A stretch of DNA of 64,000 nt. It comes from Ornithinibacillus californiensis. GTDB lineage: Bacteria; Bacillota; Bacilli; Bacillales; Amphibacillaceae. This document shows positions 35,757 through 45,188 of this stretch, in pieces; the stretch's first letter is position 1, and the number at the start of each line of letters is the position of its first letter. Under the pieces are notes generated by a model that was not told where the DNA came from, did no database searches, and worked only from the letters and a program-made list of their open reading frames with translations. The DNA is taken from positions 124,001 through 188,000 of the forward strand of contig NZ_LDUE01000055.1 in assembly GCF_001038485.1 (NCBI RefSeq), read 5' to 3'. The translations under genes were made by a program, and so were the position numbers.

Positions 35757-37526
35757 TTATTTATTTTCATCTCTTGGTAAGACGATATTAAAAGTCGTAC
35801 CTATATTTAACTTACTTTTAACTGTAATCGTTCCTTTATGAGATTTGACTATATTTTTAGCGATGGAGAGACCTAGCCCTGTTCCTTTTACATGCTTATT
35901 TCTAGTCCTTGACTTATCAGCTTTATAGAAACGTTCAAATACAAATGGTAAATCCTCTTCTGGAATTCCACTACCACTATCCTCAATCGAAACTGATAAG
36001 GCACGATCATCATTATGAACAGTTACTTTTACAAAGCCATTTTCATTAGTATGGCGGATTGCGTTATCAATCAGATTGGTGAAGACTTGTTCTATGCGAT
36101 CAGGATCAAAATGGGCATGCGTTTCTTGGATGTCCTTTGACAGTACTAGTTCAATGTCATTCTCGTCTGCAATCCCTTTAAACTTACGATATATTCGATC
36201 GATATAAGGAGTTATTTGTACTTTTTCCTTATTTAAAGTTAAATGTCCTGCTTCCATACTTGCCATATCAAGGAGTTCATTAACTAAGCGGCTTAACCGC
36301 AATGACTCCTCATAAATAATTTGAGCAAGCTCATTCTTCTCTTCTTTGCTTTCTGCTATATCGTCAACAATTGCTTCACTATAACCCTGTAACATAGAAA
36401 TTGGAGTTCTGAGCTCATGCGACACATTTGCTATGAAATCTTTCCGTAGTTTATCTAACCTACGTTCTTCTGTCATGTCACGAATAACTGCGACTGCACC
36501 ACGTATATAAGATTGGTCATAAAGTGGCGTCATAATCATTACCCAGGTTCTACCTTGAAGTGTTATCTCTTCAACAACTTCTTTTTCCCCTTCAATTACT
36601 TGTTCAAGAAAAACATACAATTCTTTCGGTAATTTAAGCTGACCCTCACCTTTTGTGATATTTTTCTCGAAATACCAATCGTCAATGAACATTTCTGCTG
36701 GGTGATTAGTGGCAATGATTTCCCCATTTCGACTGAGTGTTATTACGCCATCTGCCATTGAATTAACAATACTCGATAACTGTTCTTTCTCCTGTCTTAA
36801 CGCATTTATGTGAAATTTAAGCTGCCTTCCCATATGATTAAAGGCCATTGCCAGTTCACCAAGTTCATCATGTGTTAAGATTGGCACTTTTGTATTGAAT
36901 TCACCTCGAGTTAAATCAAAAGCAGCCTCTCTCATTTTAATAAGTGGAGAGGTGATACGAGTGGATAAGAAGAAAGCGAAAAATGTTGTTAATATAATTG
37001 CAACACCAGCAGCTACTAAAATAATCTTAGTAGTTTCAGACTTCGTTTTATCCACAATAGAGAGTGACTGGTAAACCAAAACGGCTGCATCTGTATTAGG
37101 GACAGCTATTCCAACTAGCATAACACCAGGTTCCTCTTTAGAAATTTCAATTTCACCTTTTACTGGCTCATCTGAAGAAATGATCTGCGAAACTTTGGAA
37201 TTATTAATGAACCATTCATCCTCCATCCCGGATAAATGGGGGTCATTGGTTTTTGAACTCCAAGCTTCATCATCAGGCATGACAATGATAACTTTACTTG
37301 ATGGGTCTTTCACTCTTTCTGTTGTTTCGTAAATCAAAGATTTGTCCTCGTGATTTTCAACCATGACAGAAATCTTAGTTGCAGTTTGTAATAAGTCCTC
37401 TTCTGCCTCTTGAATATGAAATTCTTCAAAGAATTGTAAAAGAAATATAGTAAGAATAAATAAGACAAAAGAAACTAGCAATAGTATCGTTACTGCCAGT
37501 TTCCCTACTAAACTACGCCAAAACAT
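35757..37526 (-). CDS. resE: ResE, sensor histidine kinase
   Basis: 589 residues. Membrane helices at about 10-31 and 168-188 enclose an outer sensing loop; then a HAMP region (about 189-240), a PAS domain (about 250-350), HisKA with phospho-accepting H370 (NVSHELRTPI), and the ATPase domain with NLIDNAIRHT (N box), DSGSGIP (G1) and GTGLGLSI (G2). It phosphorylates ResD in response to oxygen limitation or nitric oxide and controls respiratory and fermentative genes. Its ATG overlaps the resD stop (TAATG). In B. subtilis sigX-rsiX follow; here a B12-uptake unit does. Confidence 0.95.
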   Translation of the reverse strand: MFWRSLVGKLAVTILLLVSFVLFILTIFLLQFFEEFHIQEAEEDLLQTATKISVMVENHEDKSLIYETTERVKDPSSKVIIVMPDDEAWSSKTNDPHLSGMEDEWFINNSKVSQIISSDEPVKGEIEISKEEPGVMLVGIAVPNTDAAVLVYQSLSIVDKTKSETTKIILVAAGVAIILTTFFAFFLSTRITSPLIKMREAAFDLTRGEFNTKVPILTHDELGELAMAFNHMGRQLKFHINALRQEKEQLSSIVNSMADGVITLSRNGEIIATNHPAEMFIDDWYFEKNITKGEGQLKLPKELYVFLEQVIEGEKEVVEEITLQGRTWVMIMTPLYDQSYIRGAVAVIRDMTEERRLDKLRKDFIANVSHELRTPISMLQGYSEAIVDDIAESKEEKNELAQIIYEESLRLSRLVNELLDMASMEAGHLTLNKEKVQITPYIDRIYRKFKGIADENDIELVLSKDIQETHAHFDPDRIEQVFTNLIDNAIRHTNENGFVKVTVHNDDRALSVSIEDSGSGIPEEDLPFVFERFYKADKSRTRNKHVKGTGLGLSIAKNIVKSHKGTITVKSKLNIGTTFNIVLPRDENK

Positions 37527-38242
37527 TATTCATCATCTACCTCAAATTTATATCCAACTCCCCATACCGTTACAATCATCTTAGCTGCTTTCTTGGATAC
37601 ATTATTTAATTTCTCACGAAGGCGCTTCACATGTGTATCTACAGTTCTCAGATCTCCAAAAAACTCATATTGCCATACGTCTTTCAATAGCTGTTCACGA
37701 TTGAATACTTTATCAGGTGATTTTGCCAGGTAACAGAGTAATTCGTATTCTTTAGGTGTTAATGCCACTTCTTGTCCATCTGCTGTCACACGATGTGCAT
37801 CATGATCTATTGTTAGATGTGGAAAGACTAATAAATCTTTCGTTTGCGCATTCACTTCTTGTCCACCAGAATTTCCTGTTCTTCTAAGTAATGCTTTAAC
37901 ACGGAGAACAACTTCTCTAGGACTAAACGGTTTTACGATATAATCATCCGTTCCAACCTCAAATCCTTGAACTCGATTTGTTTCTTCCCCCTTAGCGGTG
38001 AGCATGATTACTGGGGTGTTTTTTTCTTTTCTTAACTCCTGACAAACTTCAATACCATCCATCTCAGGCATCATAATATCTAATAGAATGACATCGTAAT
38101 CATTTTCCAATGCCATACTTAATCCTTCTGTACCATTTTCAGCTTCTTCTACAGTTAATTCCTCACGTTCTAAATACATCCGAATTAGTCTGCGAATTCT
38201 TTCTTCATCATCAACAACAAGTACACGGGTACTATTTCCCAT
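37526..38242 (-). CDS. resD: ResD, response regulator
   Basis: 238 residues. OmpR/PhoB-type regulator: receiver domain (about 5-120) with acidic pocket D11-D12, phospho-acceptor D55 (VILLDIMMPEMDG) and K in MLTAKGE, then a winged-helix DNA-binding domain (about 135-235) with LTPKEYELL and VDTHVKRLREKL. It is the partner of ResE and activates cytochrome and anaerobic respiration genes. A terminator after resC lies upstream, so resDE has its own promoter besides read-through from resABC. Confidence 0.97.
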   Translation of the reverse strand: MGNSTRVLVVDDEERIRRLIRMYLEREELTVEEAENGTEGLSMALENDYDVILLDIMMPEMDGIEVCQELRKEKNTPVIMLTAKGEETNRVQGFEVGTDDYIVKPFSPREVVLRVKALLRRTGNSGGQEVNAQTKDLLVFPHLTIDHDAHRVTADGQEVALTPKEYELLCYLAKSPDKVFNREQLLKDVWQYEFFGDLRTVDTHVKRLREKLNNVSKKAAKMIVTVWGVGYKFEVDDE

Positions 38243-38303
38243 TGATTGTTCCCCCTTTTTCTACTTGAATTTAGTATAAAACAATGTATTTAAATTGTAT
38301 AAG

Positions 38304-38338
38304 AAAACATGACATTTGTGCTAAAAATGTCATGTTTT
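38304..38338 (-). terminator. Terminator between resC and resD
   Basis: Perfect 14-bp stem AAAACATGACATTT (38304-38317) / AAATGTCATGTTTT (38325-38338), 7-nt loop. On the minus strand it is followed by TTTTCTTATAC. It divides resABC from resDE and probably allows partial read-through. Confidence 0.8.
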
Positions 38339-38347
38339 CGGCTAGCA

Positions 38348-39541
38348 TTATGCGTACGAGTGTAGACCTGCTAAAACTAGGTTTACAACGATTAAGTTAA
38401 ACAGTATAATTCCAAACCCAATTACAGCTAACCACGCTGATTTCTCACCATGCCAACCTCGTGACAGTCTAAGATGCAAGTACGCCGCATAAAAGAACCA
38501 GGTAATTAATGCCCATACTTCTTTTGGATCCCAACCCCAAAATCGACCCCATGCCTCTTGCGCCCAAATAGCAGCAAAAATTAATCCTCCTAGGGTAAAT
38601 ACTGGGAACCCAATCGCAACAGATCGATAATTAATCTCATCTACTAAGTCAGGCTTTACATGTTTTAGTAACGGCTGAATTGCAGCGCCTACTCGCTTAC
38701 GTAAAACTAAACGAGTTAGTAAATAAAGTAAAGTTCCCGTGAAAAATGACCATATTACACTATTGAATTTCCGTCCAGCATCTGCTCCCTGCATCCAAGA
38801 AGGGGTTTCAAACCATGGTTCCATTACACCTTCTGTAACTAGAGTACCATCATTTGGTGCAGCAATAGCTGGTAGCGTATAATTGGCTACTACAGGTTTA
38901 CCATTTAGTTCATACTCAAAGCTTGCATTATAATTCATTGAGCTATAAATAGTTGAAATGATAATAAAACCTAGTAATAAGAATATAATGTATAAAATAA
39001 CCTCTAGAGATACAGTACGTAATGTCCGCTCATGTTGGTCCACTTCATGAATAAGGTAAATCAGCCCTGCAACAAAACTAATAAATAAAATACCTGAACC
39101 TAAAGCAACGGTTGTCACGTGAATGTACAACCAGTGACTTTTAAGCGATGGAACAAGAGGTGCTATTTCTGTTGGAAACACACTCGCATAAGCAATGAAT
39201 ATCATTGCTATAGGTAATGCGAAAAGTCCTAGAATATTAATTCTGTAAATAAAGTAAATGATGATGAATGCCAAAACTAAACACATACCTAAAAATGTTA
39301 CAAATTCGAACATATTACTAACAGGTGCATGCCCAGAAGCCATCCATCTAGTAATAAAATAGATTAATTGTGCAAAAAAACCAATTATGGTCAAAGTGAT
39401 TGCTAACTTTCCAATAAAACCAGATTTCCTGTGTTCATTGGTTTTATCTTTAATCGTAAAACCGAAGAAAAAAGTTGCTACTAAGTACAATATAAAAGCT
39501 GTGAAAAGCATTGTACTACTCGTATTTAGTAAACTCTCCAT
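38348..39541 (-). CDS. resC: ResC, cytochrome c synthesis protein (CcsA/CcsB-type heme handling)
   Basis: 397 residues with about eight membrane helices. The tryptophan-rich heme-binding signature WGRFWGWDPKEVWALI lies at about 333-348, and conserved histidines lie in nearby loops. ResC with ResB forms the system II complex that moves heme outward and attaches it to apocytochrome c. AAGGAGG precedes the ATG. It follows resB by 20 nt. Confidence 0.95.
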   Translation of the reverse strand: MESLLNTSSTMLFTAFILYLVATFFFGFTIKDKTNEHRKSGFIGKLAITLTIIGFFAQLIYFITRWMASGHAPVSNMFEFVTFLGMCLVLAFIIIYFIYRINILGLFALPIAMIFIAYASVFPTEIAPLVPSLKSHWLYIHVTTVALGSGILFISFVAGLIYLIHEVDQHERTLRTVSLEVILYIIFLLLGFIIISTIYSSMNYNASFEYELNGKPVVANYTLPAIAAPNDGTLVTEGVMEPWFETPSWMQGADAGRKFNSVIWSFFTGTLLYLLTRLVLRKRVGAAIQPLLKHVKPDLVDEINYRSVAIGFPVFTLGGLIFAAIWAQEAWGRFWGWDPKEVWALITWFFYAAYLHLRLSRGWHGEKSAWLAVIGFGIILFNLIVVNLVLAGLHSYA

Positions 39542-39561
39542 GAGTGTCCTCCTTGTACTAC

Positions 39562-41280
39562 CTAATCATCTTCTTTTTGATCTTCTACCATTCGAACGGA
39601 AGTACCTTCGATAGCTTTTTCAATATCCTTTTTCAGACCAAACCAATTCTTATTCGTGTGTGCAGCTAGTAGTATACCATTAGATTTAGAATGTAACCAT
39701 ATTCTTCGGTGTTGCCAATACATTCCCTGAATTACACCAATCATAAAGATAATTGCACCAAGGCCAAATAATGGAAGTGTATAATCCCTCTTAATACTTA
39801 ATCCACTTTTTCGATCAAATTCTATCGAATCTATTAAGACTCGATATTCATTTTCACCTGTTGCATCAATTGAAGGCGCAAATGCCCCAATAACATTAGC
39901 CATTGGTTGCAAATCAACTACCGACGTATCTATCCCTAAATCCTCCGCAGAGCCAATTACATCACCTACAAAGCTAATCTCTGATGCTTCACTATTTGGA
40001 GGGAACAAGTTAAATACAAATGCTGGATTATTAGATTCATTCGTCTTGGATCTAACACCGTTTTCTGTTAACGAATAGTCTGGATAATATTCGACTACTT
40101 CAACTTTAAACCCATTATCTAACACATACTCTGTTTGGAGATTAAATAAATCAATAGTAAATTCACCTAAAGACTCCGCTTCAGAATCATTCATCTCATA
40201 AATCTTAAAAGTCATTGTTGAAAACTCATTAAGTTGATAACCTTGTTGATAAAGCGTATAGCCACCAAATTTAGCTGGTTTGTTCATACTAATTTGATAC
40301 TCCCCAAGTTCCTCCAAATTCTCTTCTGCACCTATAACATCAGAATTTTCTGCTGTGTATATAGTGGCATTTGTTTGGAAGTTACTTGGAATAATCTGTC
40401 CTTGCTTAGCAATTGCATCCTTGAATCTTTCATCCTCTGTATCATATGTATCGAGAATAAATTCATTATTTTCAATGTAGAACTCGCTTTCTGTTCCTGG
40501 AACAACAGTTAGTTCCCCTTCTCTAACCCATACATAATCATCAATATAGAAAAATGAAGTTGTACGTAGTAAAGCTGCAATCAAAATGATTATCAATCCG
40601 ATATGATTGACGTACGGACCCCACCTAGAGAATCTACCCTTTTCAGCGACAAAATGTCCTTCTTCTTCCATGATTCGATAACGTTGTTTCTTTAACTGTG
40701 CTTTAACAGCATCAATATCTTCTTGAGAAACTAGTTCTGACTCACTATAAAAACGCTGTCTATTAAGAAACGATTGATGACGTTTTGCTTTCTGTCGTTT
40801 CAAGGCACGATATAGCGGAACAAATCGGTCGATACTGCAGATTACTAAAGATACTCCTATTAAGGAGATTAAGATAAGGTACCACCATGAACTGTATAAT
40901 TTGTGAAAACCTAATTGAAAATAGATTTGTCCAAATAACCCGTAGGTTTCAGGATAAAATATTGCTGGGTCTCTGGAAACTGCATCAGCTGGAATATATT
41001 GTTCTAATGGCAATATGGTACCTATACCCGAAGCAATTAATGCCAGTATGATGAGCCAAACAGCGACCTTTACAGAAGAAAAGAAATTCCAAATTTTATC
41101 AATGATTGTTTTGTTATATGTAGTTGATCTTCTCGCACTACCCTCATAGCGCATGTTCAACAACTTCTTTTTATCATTGCCATCGATATGCTGATTTACT
41201 TCGATCGGCTTGCCACATGCCTCGCAGAGAACTGTCCCCTCTGGATTCACGTGGCCACATTCGCATTTAATATGTTTCAT
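39562..41280 (-). CDS. resB: ResB, cytochrome c synthesis protein with N-terminal zinc ribbon
   Basis: 572 residues. The N-terminal 25 residues form a zinc-ribbon-like site (C6, C8, C19, C22), seen also in Bacillus ResB. Membrane helices follow near 73-93, 125-145 and 210-235, with a large outer domain (about 240-510) and a last helix (about 515-535). It is the partner of ResC in system II cytochrome c assembly; the outer domain is thought to receive the apocytochrome. Start with AGAGAGGG upstream. It sits between resA and resC. Confidence 0.93.
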   Translation of the reverse strand: MKHIKCECGHVNPEGTVLCEACGKPIEVNQHIDGNDKKKLLNMRYEGSARRSTTYNKTIIDKIWNFFSSVKVAVWLIILALIASGIGTILPLEQYIPADAVSRDPAIFYPETYGLFGQIYFQLGFHKLYSSWWYLILISLIGVSLVICSIDRFVPLYRALKRQKAKRHQSFLNRQRFYSESELVSQEDIDAVKAQLKKQRYRIMEEEGHFVAEKGRFSRWGPYVNHIGLIIILIAALLRTTSFFYIDDYVWVREGELTVVPGTESEFYIENNEFILDTYDTEDERFKDAIAKQGQIIPSNFQTNATIYTAENSDVIGAEENLEELGEYQISMNKPAKFGGYTLYQQGYQLNEFSTMTFKIYEMNDSEAESLGEFTIDLFNLQTEYVLDNGFKVEVVEYYPDYSLTENGVRSKTNESNNPAFVFNLFPPNSEASEISFVGDVIGSAEDLGIDTSVVDLQPMANVIGAFAPSIDATGENEYRVLIDSIEFDRKSGLSIKRDYTLPLFGLGAIIFMIGVIQGMYWQHRRIWLHSKSNGILLAAHTNKNWFGLKKDIEKAIEGTSVRMVEDQKEDD

Positions 41281-41297
41281 AAAAATCCCTCTCTGGT

Positions 41298-41876
41298 TTA
41301 TGATTCAGAAGGTTGAATTTGTTTTAGATAACTCTCTAATCGCTCAAGTGTTAGTGCCCCTTCAACAATTTCAACAATTTCCCCCTCGGGACTGATAAAA
41401 AAGGTACTTGGAATTGGACCGACTTTATACTTGTCTCTTACTACATCTTTCGTATCATGAGGAATGGGGAACGTCAGGTCATATTGATCAATGAACTTGT
41501 CAACGACAAATTCAGTCGCATCTAAACTAACGGCAATTATCTCAACACCCTTATCCTTATACTCTGGGTAAAGTTTTTGCATATATGGCATTTCTGCTTC
41601 ACAAGGTTCACACCAAGTCCCCCAGAAATTCAACATAACACCTTTTCCTTCAAAATCACTTAATCGAATAGTTTCCAAATCATTATAGTTGTTTACTTGA
41701 GTCAATTGAAAATCGGGAGCCTTATCGCCAACTTTATAGATTGTTCGGTCTGCTGTAATATTTGTCACTAACGCATATACTACTGCCAAAAGCAAGATAG
41801 CTAGTATGATGGTTCTAAAGATTAATCTATTTTTCTTTTTGTTTTTTTTCTTTAATTTTGCTTGTTCTACACTCAT
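41298..41876 (-). CDS. resA: ResA, membrane-anchored thiol-disulfide reductase
   Basis: 192 residues. One membrane anchor (about 19-40) and an outer thioredoxin domain with active site C89-E-P-C92, preceded by FWGTW and with cis-Pro in GPIPSTFF. ResA reduces the CXXCH cysteines of apocytochromes c before heme is attached. It is the first gene of resABC, with GGGGAG upstream, 50 nt after rluB. Confidence 0.96.
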   Translation of the reverse strand: MSVEQAKLKKKNKKKNRLIFRTIILAILLLAVVYALVTNITADRTIYKVGDKAPDFQLTQVNNYNDLETIRLSDFEGKGVMLNFWGTWCEPCEAEMPYMQKLYPEYKDKGVEIIAVSLDATEFVVDKFIDQYDLTFPIPHDTKDVVRDKYKVGPIPSTFFISPEGEIVEIVEGALTLERLESYLKQIQPSES

Positions 41877-41926
41877 ATTATCACTCCCCGCCCCATTATA
41901 TCATTATAACGTCATTGAAATTATGT

Positions 41927-42673
41927 CTAATCTTCAACAATTTGCGTAGCTAAATTGAGCATCTGCTTAACTTCTTTGGGATTTAACTTTCGATACTCCC
42001 CGATTCGCAGGCCATCCAGCGTTAATAATCCATATCGTTCACGTTTTAATTTGAGAACAGGGTATCCCAATTGTTCCATCATACGACGAACATGTCGGTT
42101 TTTTCCTTCTCGTAATGTCAATTCAAGCACACTTACATTCTTCTTCTTATCTGTTGAAATTACGCGATAACGAATAGCCTTCAATACTTCTCCTTTATCA
42201 CGTACACCTTTACGAAGTTGTGCTAGTTCAATTTTGGAAGGGATTCCTTTGATTTTAGCGACATATACTTTTTCTACACCAAACTTCGGGTGCATGATTT
42301 TATTCGCAAACTCACCATCGTTAGATAATAGAAGAATTCCTGAAGTATCATAATCCAGTCTCCCTACTGGATAAATTCTTTCCTCAACATCTGGGAAGAA
42401 GTCAGTTACAACTTTTCTACCTTTTTCATCTTTAACACTAGATATTACTCCTCTAGGTTTATAAAGTAAATAGTAAACAGGTATCTCCTTTTCAAGTGGT
42501 ATTCCCTCAACTTCTATCTTGTCATCTGGACTAACCTTTGTACCTAATTCCTTTACTACTTTATTATTTACTTTAACTTTACCTTCTAGGATAAGTTTCT
42601 CCGCTTTTCTTCTAGAGGTAACTCCGCTTTGTGCAATTACCTTCTGTAAGCGTTCATATGTATTTGACATCAT
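41927..42673 (-). CDS. rluB: RluB, 23S rRNA pseudouridine synthase
   Basis: 248 residues. An N-terminal S4 RNA-binding domain (about 6-60) precedes the RsuA/RluB-type catalytic domain with GRLDYDTSG (catalytic D107). It modifies helix 89-93 region uridines of 23S rRNA (family knowledge). Two adjacent ATG codons are possible starts. It leads into resABC, as ypuL does in B. subtilis. Confidence 0.95.
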   Translation of the reverse strand: MMSNTYERLQKVIAQSGVTSRRKAEKLILEGKVKVNNKVVKELGTKVSPDDKIEVEGIPLEKEIPVYYLLYKPRGVISSVKDEKGRKVVTDFFPDVEERIYPVGRLDYDTSGILLLSNDGEFANKIMHPKFGVEKVYVAKIKGIPSKIELAQLRKGVRDKGEVLKAIRYRVISTDKKKNVSVLELTLREGKNRHVRRMMEQLGYPVLKLKRERYGLLTLDGLRIGEYRKLNPKEVKQMLNLATQIVED

Positions 42674-42707
42674 ATCACCGATTTCTTTTCATTTTTTAAC
42701 ACAATAA

Positions 42708-42732
42708 TAGCGTTAACTTTATGTTAACGCTA
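42708..42732 (-). terminator. Terminator after spmB
   Basis: TAGCGTTAAC (42708-42717) / GTTAACGCTA (42723-42732), perfect 10-bp stem. On the minus strand it is followed by TTATTGTG, a weak T-tract. It lies between spmB and rluB. Confidence 0.6.
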
Positions 42733-42767
42733 CATAAACGATTTTATCCAAAATACGCGTTAAGGGA

Positions 42768-43298
42768 TTAACCAAACACCAGTGTAACAATAACTATTGC
42801 TGCTATTATACCAATCAAATCAGCTAAAAGTCCAACCTTAAGAGCATAGCCCATCTTACGTATACCCACAGCACCAAAGTAAACTGTCAAAATATACAAA
42901 GTAGTATCCGTACTCCCTTGCATCGTTGAAGCTAATCTTCCAATAAAAGAATCTGGTCCATGGGTTGCAATCAATTCTGTCGTTACTCCTAGGGCAGCAG
43001 ATCCTGAAATTGGCTTAACAAGAGCTAATGGAACAATTTCTGGAGGTACTCCAAAGAATAGAAGAATTGGAGAAATCAAACCAATAATTGCATCTAAAGC
43101 TCCAGAACTTCTAAAAATGGCAATAGCTACAATCATCCCCACTAAAAAGGGAAGTAAAGAAAAGGCCATTTTAACCCCTTCTTTTCCTCCCTCGACAAAC
43201 AATTCATATGATGGCACTTTTCTCCATGTTGCTACTAACAGTACGAGCATAATAAACAATGGAATAATCCATATACTTACCTGTGAGATGAAAATCAT
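42768..43298 (-). CDS. spmB: SpmB, spore maturation protein B
   Basis: 177 residues from the ATG at 43296-43298, behind GGAGG; the frame is open further upstream into spmA but without a ribosome-binding site. A membrane protein with a Gate (nucleoside-recognition) domain, five or so helices, including KPISGSAALG and the glycine-rich QGSTDTTLYI. With SpmA it is needed for core dehydration in the maturing spore. Its start is 1 nt from the spmA stop. Confidence 0.94.
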   Translation of the reverse strand: MIFISQVSIWIIPLFIMLVLLVATWRKVPSYELFVEGGKEGVKMAFSLLPFLVGMIVAIAIFRSSGALDAIIGLISPILLFFGVPPEIVPLALVKPISGSAALGVTTELIATHGPDSFIGRLASTMQGSTDTTLYILTVYFGAVGIRKMGYALKVGLLADLIGIIAAIVIVTLVFG

Positions 43299-43299
43299 T

Positions 43300-43884
43300 T
43301 TATTTCCTCCAAGTACTTCTATAATAGAAAATCCTGTCAATCATTATTGCACTCAAAGTTGAAATTAAGGTTGCTATGATTGTTGTTCCTACTATCTCTG
43401 TCGGGGAGATAGAGTCATATTGCATCCGGATAGCGATTACAGTGGTTGGTATTAAGGTTAAACTAGATGTGTTAATCGCTAGAAATGTAATCATTGACCT
43501 CGAAGCTTCGTCAGAACCACTCAATTGTTTCATTTGTTCCATTGCTTTTATCCCCATGGGAGTTGCTGCATTTCCTAACCCAAACACATTCGCAGTAATA
43601 TTTGACAAAATATATCCTATTGCAGGGTGATCCTTTGGTATTTCAGGAAATAGTCTGACAACAATTGGTCTAAAAGCCCTTGCAAGGCCTTTTAGAATTC
43701 CTGCTTCTTCAGCAATCTTCATGATACCTAACCAAAATACCAAAACAGAGATAAGACCAATTGAGAGAGTAACAGCTTCATTGGCACTTTCAAAAATAGC
43801 CTTATTTACTTCATCCATCGTTCCATTAAACATGGCATAAACAATCCCGACGATAGCTAAGAAAGCCCAAATTATATTAACCAT
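43300..43884 (-). CDS. spmA: SpmA, spore maturation protein A
   Basis: 194 residues, membrane protein with a Gate domain (about 40-150), containing NVFGLGNAATPMGIKAMEQM, typical of the family. It acts with SpmB and follows dacB without a real gap (dacB stop, 1 nt, ATG). AGGTGGGG lies upstream. dacB-spmA-spmB is one sporulation unit for cortex and core water control. Confidence 0.95.
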   Translation of the reverse strand: MVNIIWAFLAIVGIVYAMFNGTMDEVNKAIFESANEAVTLSIGLISVLVFWLGIMKIAEEAGILKGLARAFRPIVVRLFPEIPKDHPAIGYILSNITANVFGLGNAATPMGIKAMEQMKQLSGSDEASRSMITFLAINTSSLTLIPTTVIAIRMQYDSISPTEIVGTTIIATLISTLSAIMIDRIFYYRSTWRK

Positions 43885-43885
43885 G

Positions 43886-44986
43886 TTACCCCACCTTAAA
43901 TATTTGTTTCACTATTGAGATTAGATTAGAAAAGAATGTCTCCTCTGTATTAGGTACATCTTCTTGAAATATCGCAACCTCCATGATTTGTTGTTCATTT
44001 AAATAAACGAGCTGCTTTCCAACTATATGCTCTTCGCCTGGTAAGGATAATTCAATAGAAAGTGTTTCAATTCGGATAGATTCCATCTCCCCATCCTTCA
44101 AAGGGTATGTAGCATCATCGTGAATATAGCCTTTCGTTGATTCTTCAGGGCTAATTGGAATATTAATTATTCCCTGACCACTGAGCGGTTTCATATCAAA
44201 GTTTTTAAATCCCCATTCATACATTTGCATATGGTCACGCCAATCATCTGGTGCATCTAGAGTAACAGCAATTAAGTCCATGCCATCTTTGGTAGCTGTT
44301 GATACTAACGTTCTTCCAGTTTGTTTCGTAAAACCTGTTTTCCCGCCTGTACAATATTTATAGTAAACCGTAAGTAGCTTATTTTTATTTTTCCAGCTAT
44401 ATTCTCTATTATCAGATTTATAAGATTTTGTTCCTGTTATCTTCTGAAATTCTTTATCTTGCATAGCATATCGCATAAGTAACGCCATATCATACGCCGA
44501 TGAATAATGAGTTTCAGAATCAAGTCCGTGTGGATTATCAAAATGTGTATTATCCATTCCAAGCCATTTCGCTTTTTCATTCATCAGATAAACGAACCCT
44601 TCTTCACTACCACCTACATGCTCCGCTATTGTAACAGCAGCATCATTCCCAGACCTTAACATTAATCCATAGACTAGGTCTTCCACTACCATCTTTTCCC
44701 CTTGTTTTAGATAAATAGAAGATCCTTCTGTAAAAACTGCTCTCTCGCTAGCAGTAGCTAACTCATTCATCTTGCCTGATTCGATGGCAACAATGGCTGT
44801 CATGATTTTTGTAATACTTGCTATATTTTGTTTCTCATGTGCATTTTTGTCAAATAGGATTCTACCTGTTGACTGCTCAATCAATACTGCGTTGTTTGCC
44901 GATACAGATGGGTTAGCATGTCCCACAATCGGTAGTGAAAAGGTAAATATGATAATAGTAATTAGGGTTATTGCAATAAAGCGCAT
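43886..44986 (-). CDS. dacB: DacB, sporulation D-alanyl-D-alanine carboxypeptidase (PBP5*)
   Basis: 366 residues. Signal peptide about 1-24. The penicillin-binding triad is complete: SxxK as S57-I-T-K60, SGN in RSGNDAAVT (about 112-115), and KTG in GGKTGFTK (about 213-215). A C-terminal beta domain and short hydrophobic end follow. DacB trims cross-link donors and so sets the cross-linking of spore cortex. Good GGGGAGG before the ATG. It is the first gene of dacB-spmA-spmB; SigE control is expected, though the promoter was not identified. Confidence 0.95.
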   Translation of the reverse strand: MRFIAITLITIIIFTFSLPIVGHANPSVSANNAVLIEQSTGRILFDKNAHEKQNIASITKIMTAIVAIESGKMNELATASERAVFTEGSSIYLKQGEKMVVEDLVYGLMLRSGNDAAVTIAEHVGGSEEGFVYLMNEKAKWLGMDNTHFDNPHGLDSETHYSSAYDMALLMRYAMQDKEFQKITGTKSYKSDNREYSWKNKNKLLTVYYKYCTGGKTGFTKQTGRTLVSTATKDGMDLIAVTLDAPDDWRDHMQMYEWGFKNFDMKPLSGQGIINIPISPEESTKGYIHDDATYPLKDGEMESIRIETLSIELSLPGEEHIVGKQLVYLNEQQIMEVAIFQEDVPNTEETFFSNLISIVKQIFKVG

Positions 44987-45104
44987 CGTTTGTCCTCCCC
45001 AAAATCATGTCTATACATTTTATGCATGTACTAACTTGATATGATTAAAAATATACAAGCTTAAGTTTAATACTTCAAAATAACTATCTCTTACAAATCA
45101 AAAA

Positions 45105-45130
45105 ACTCTCACAGAGAAATCTGTAAGAGT
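45105..45130 (-). terminator. Terminator after scpB
   Basis: ACTCTCACAG (45105-45114) / CTGTAAGAGT (45121-45130), one mismatch. On the minus strand it is followed by TTTTTG. It lies about 60 bp past scpB; the rest of the gap to dacB (44987-45188) shows nothing further. Confidence 0.75.
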
Positions 45131-45188
45131 AAGAGAATAATATATTGATCTAAAAATAAGAGCGAGCTTAGTCTGGTTTGTGTATTGG

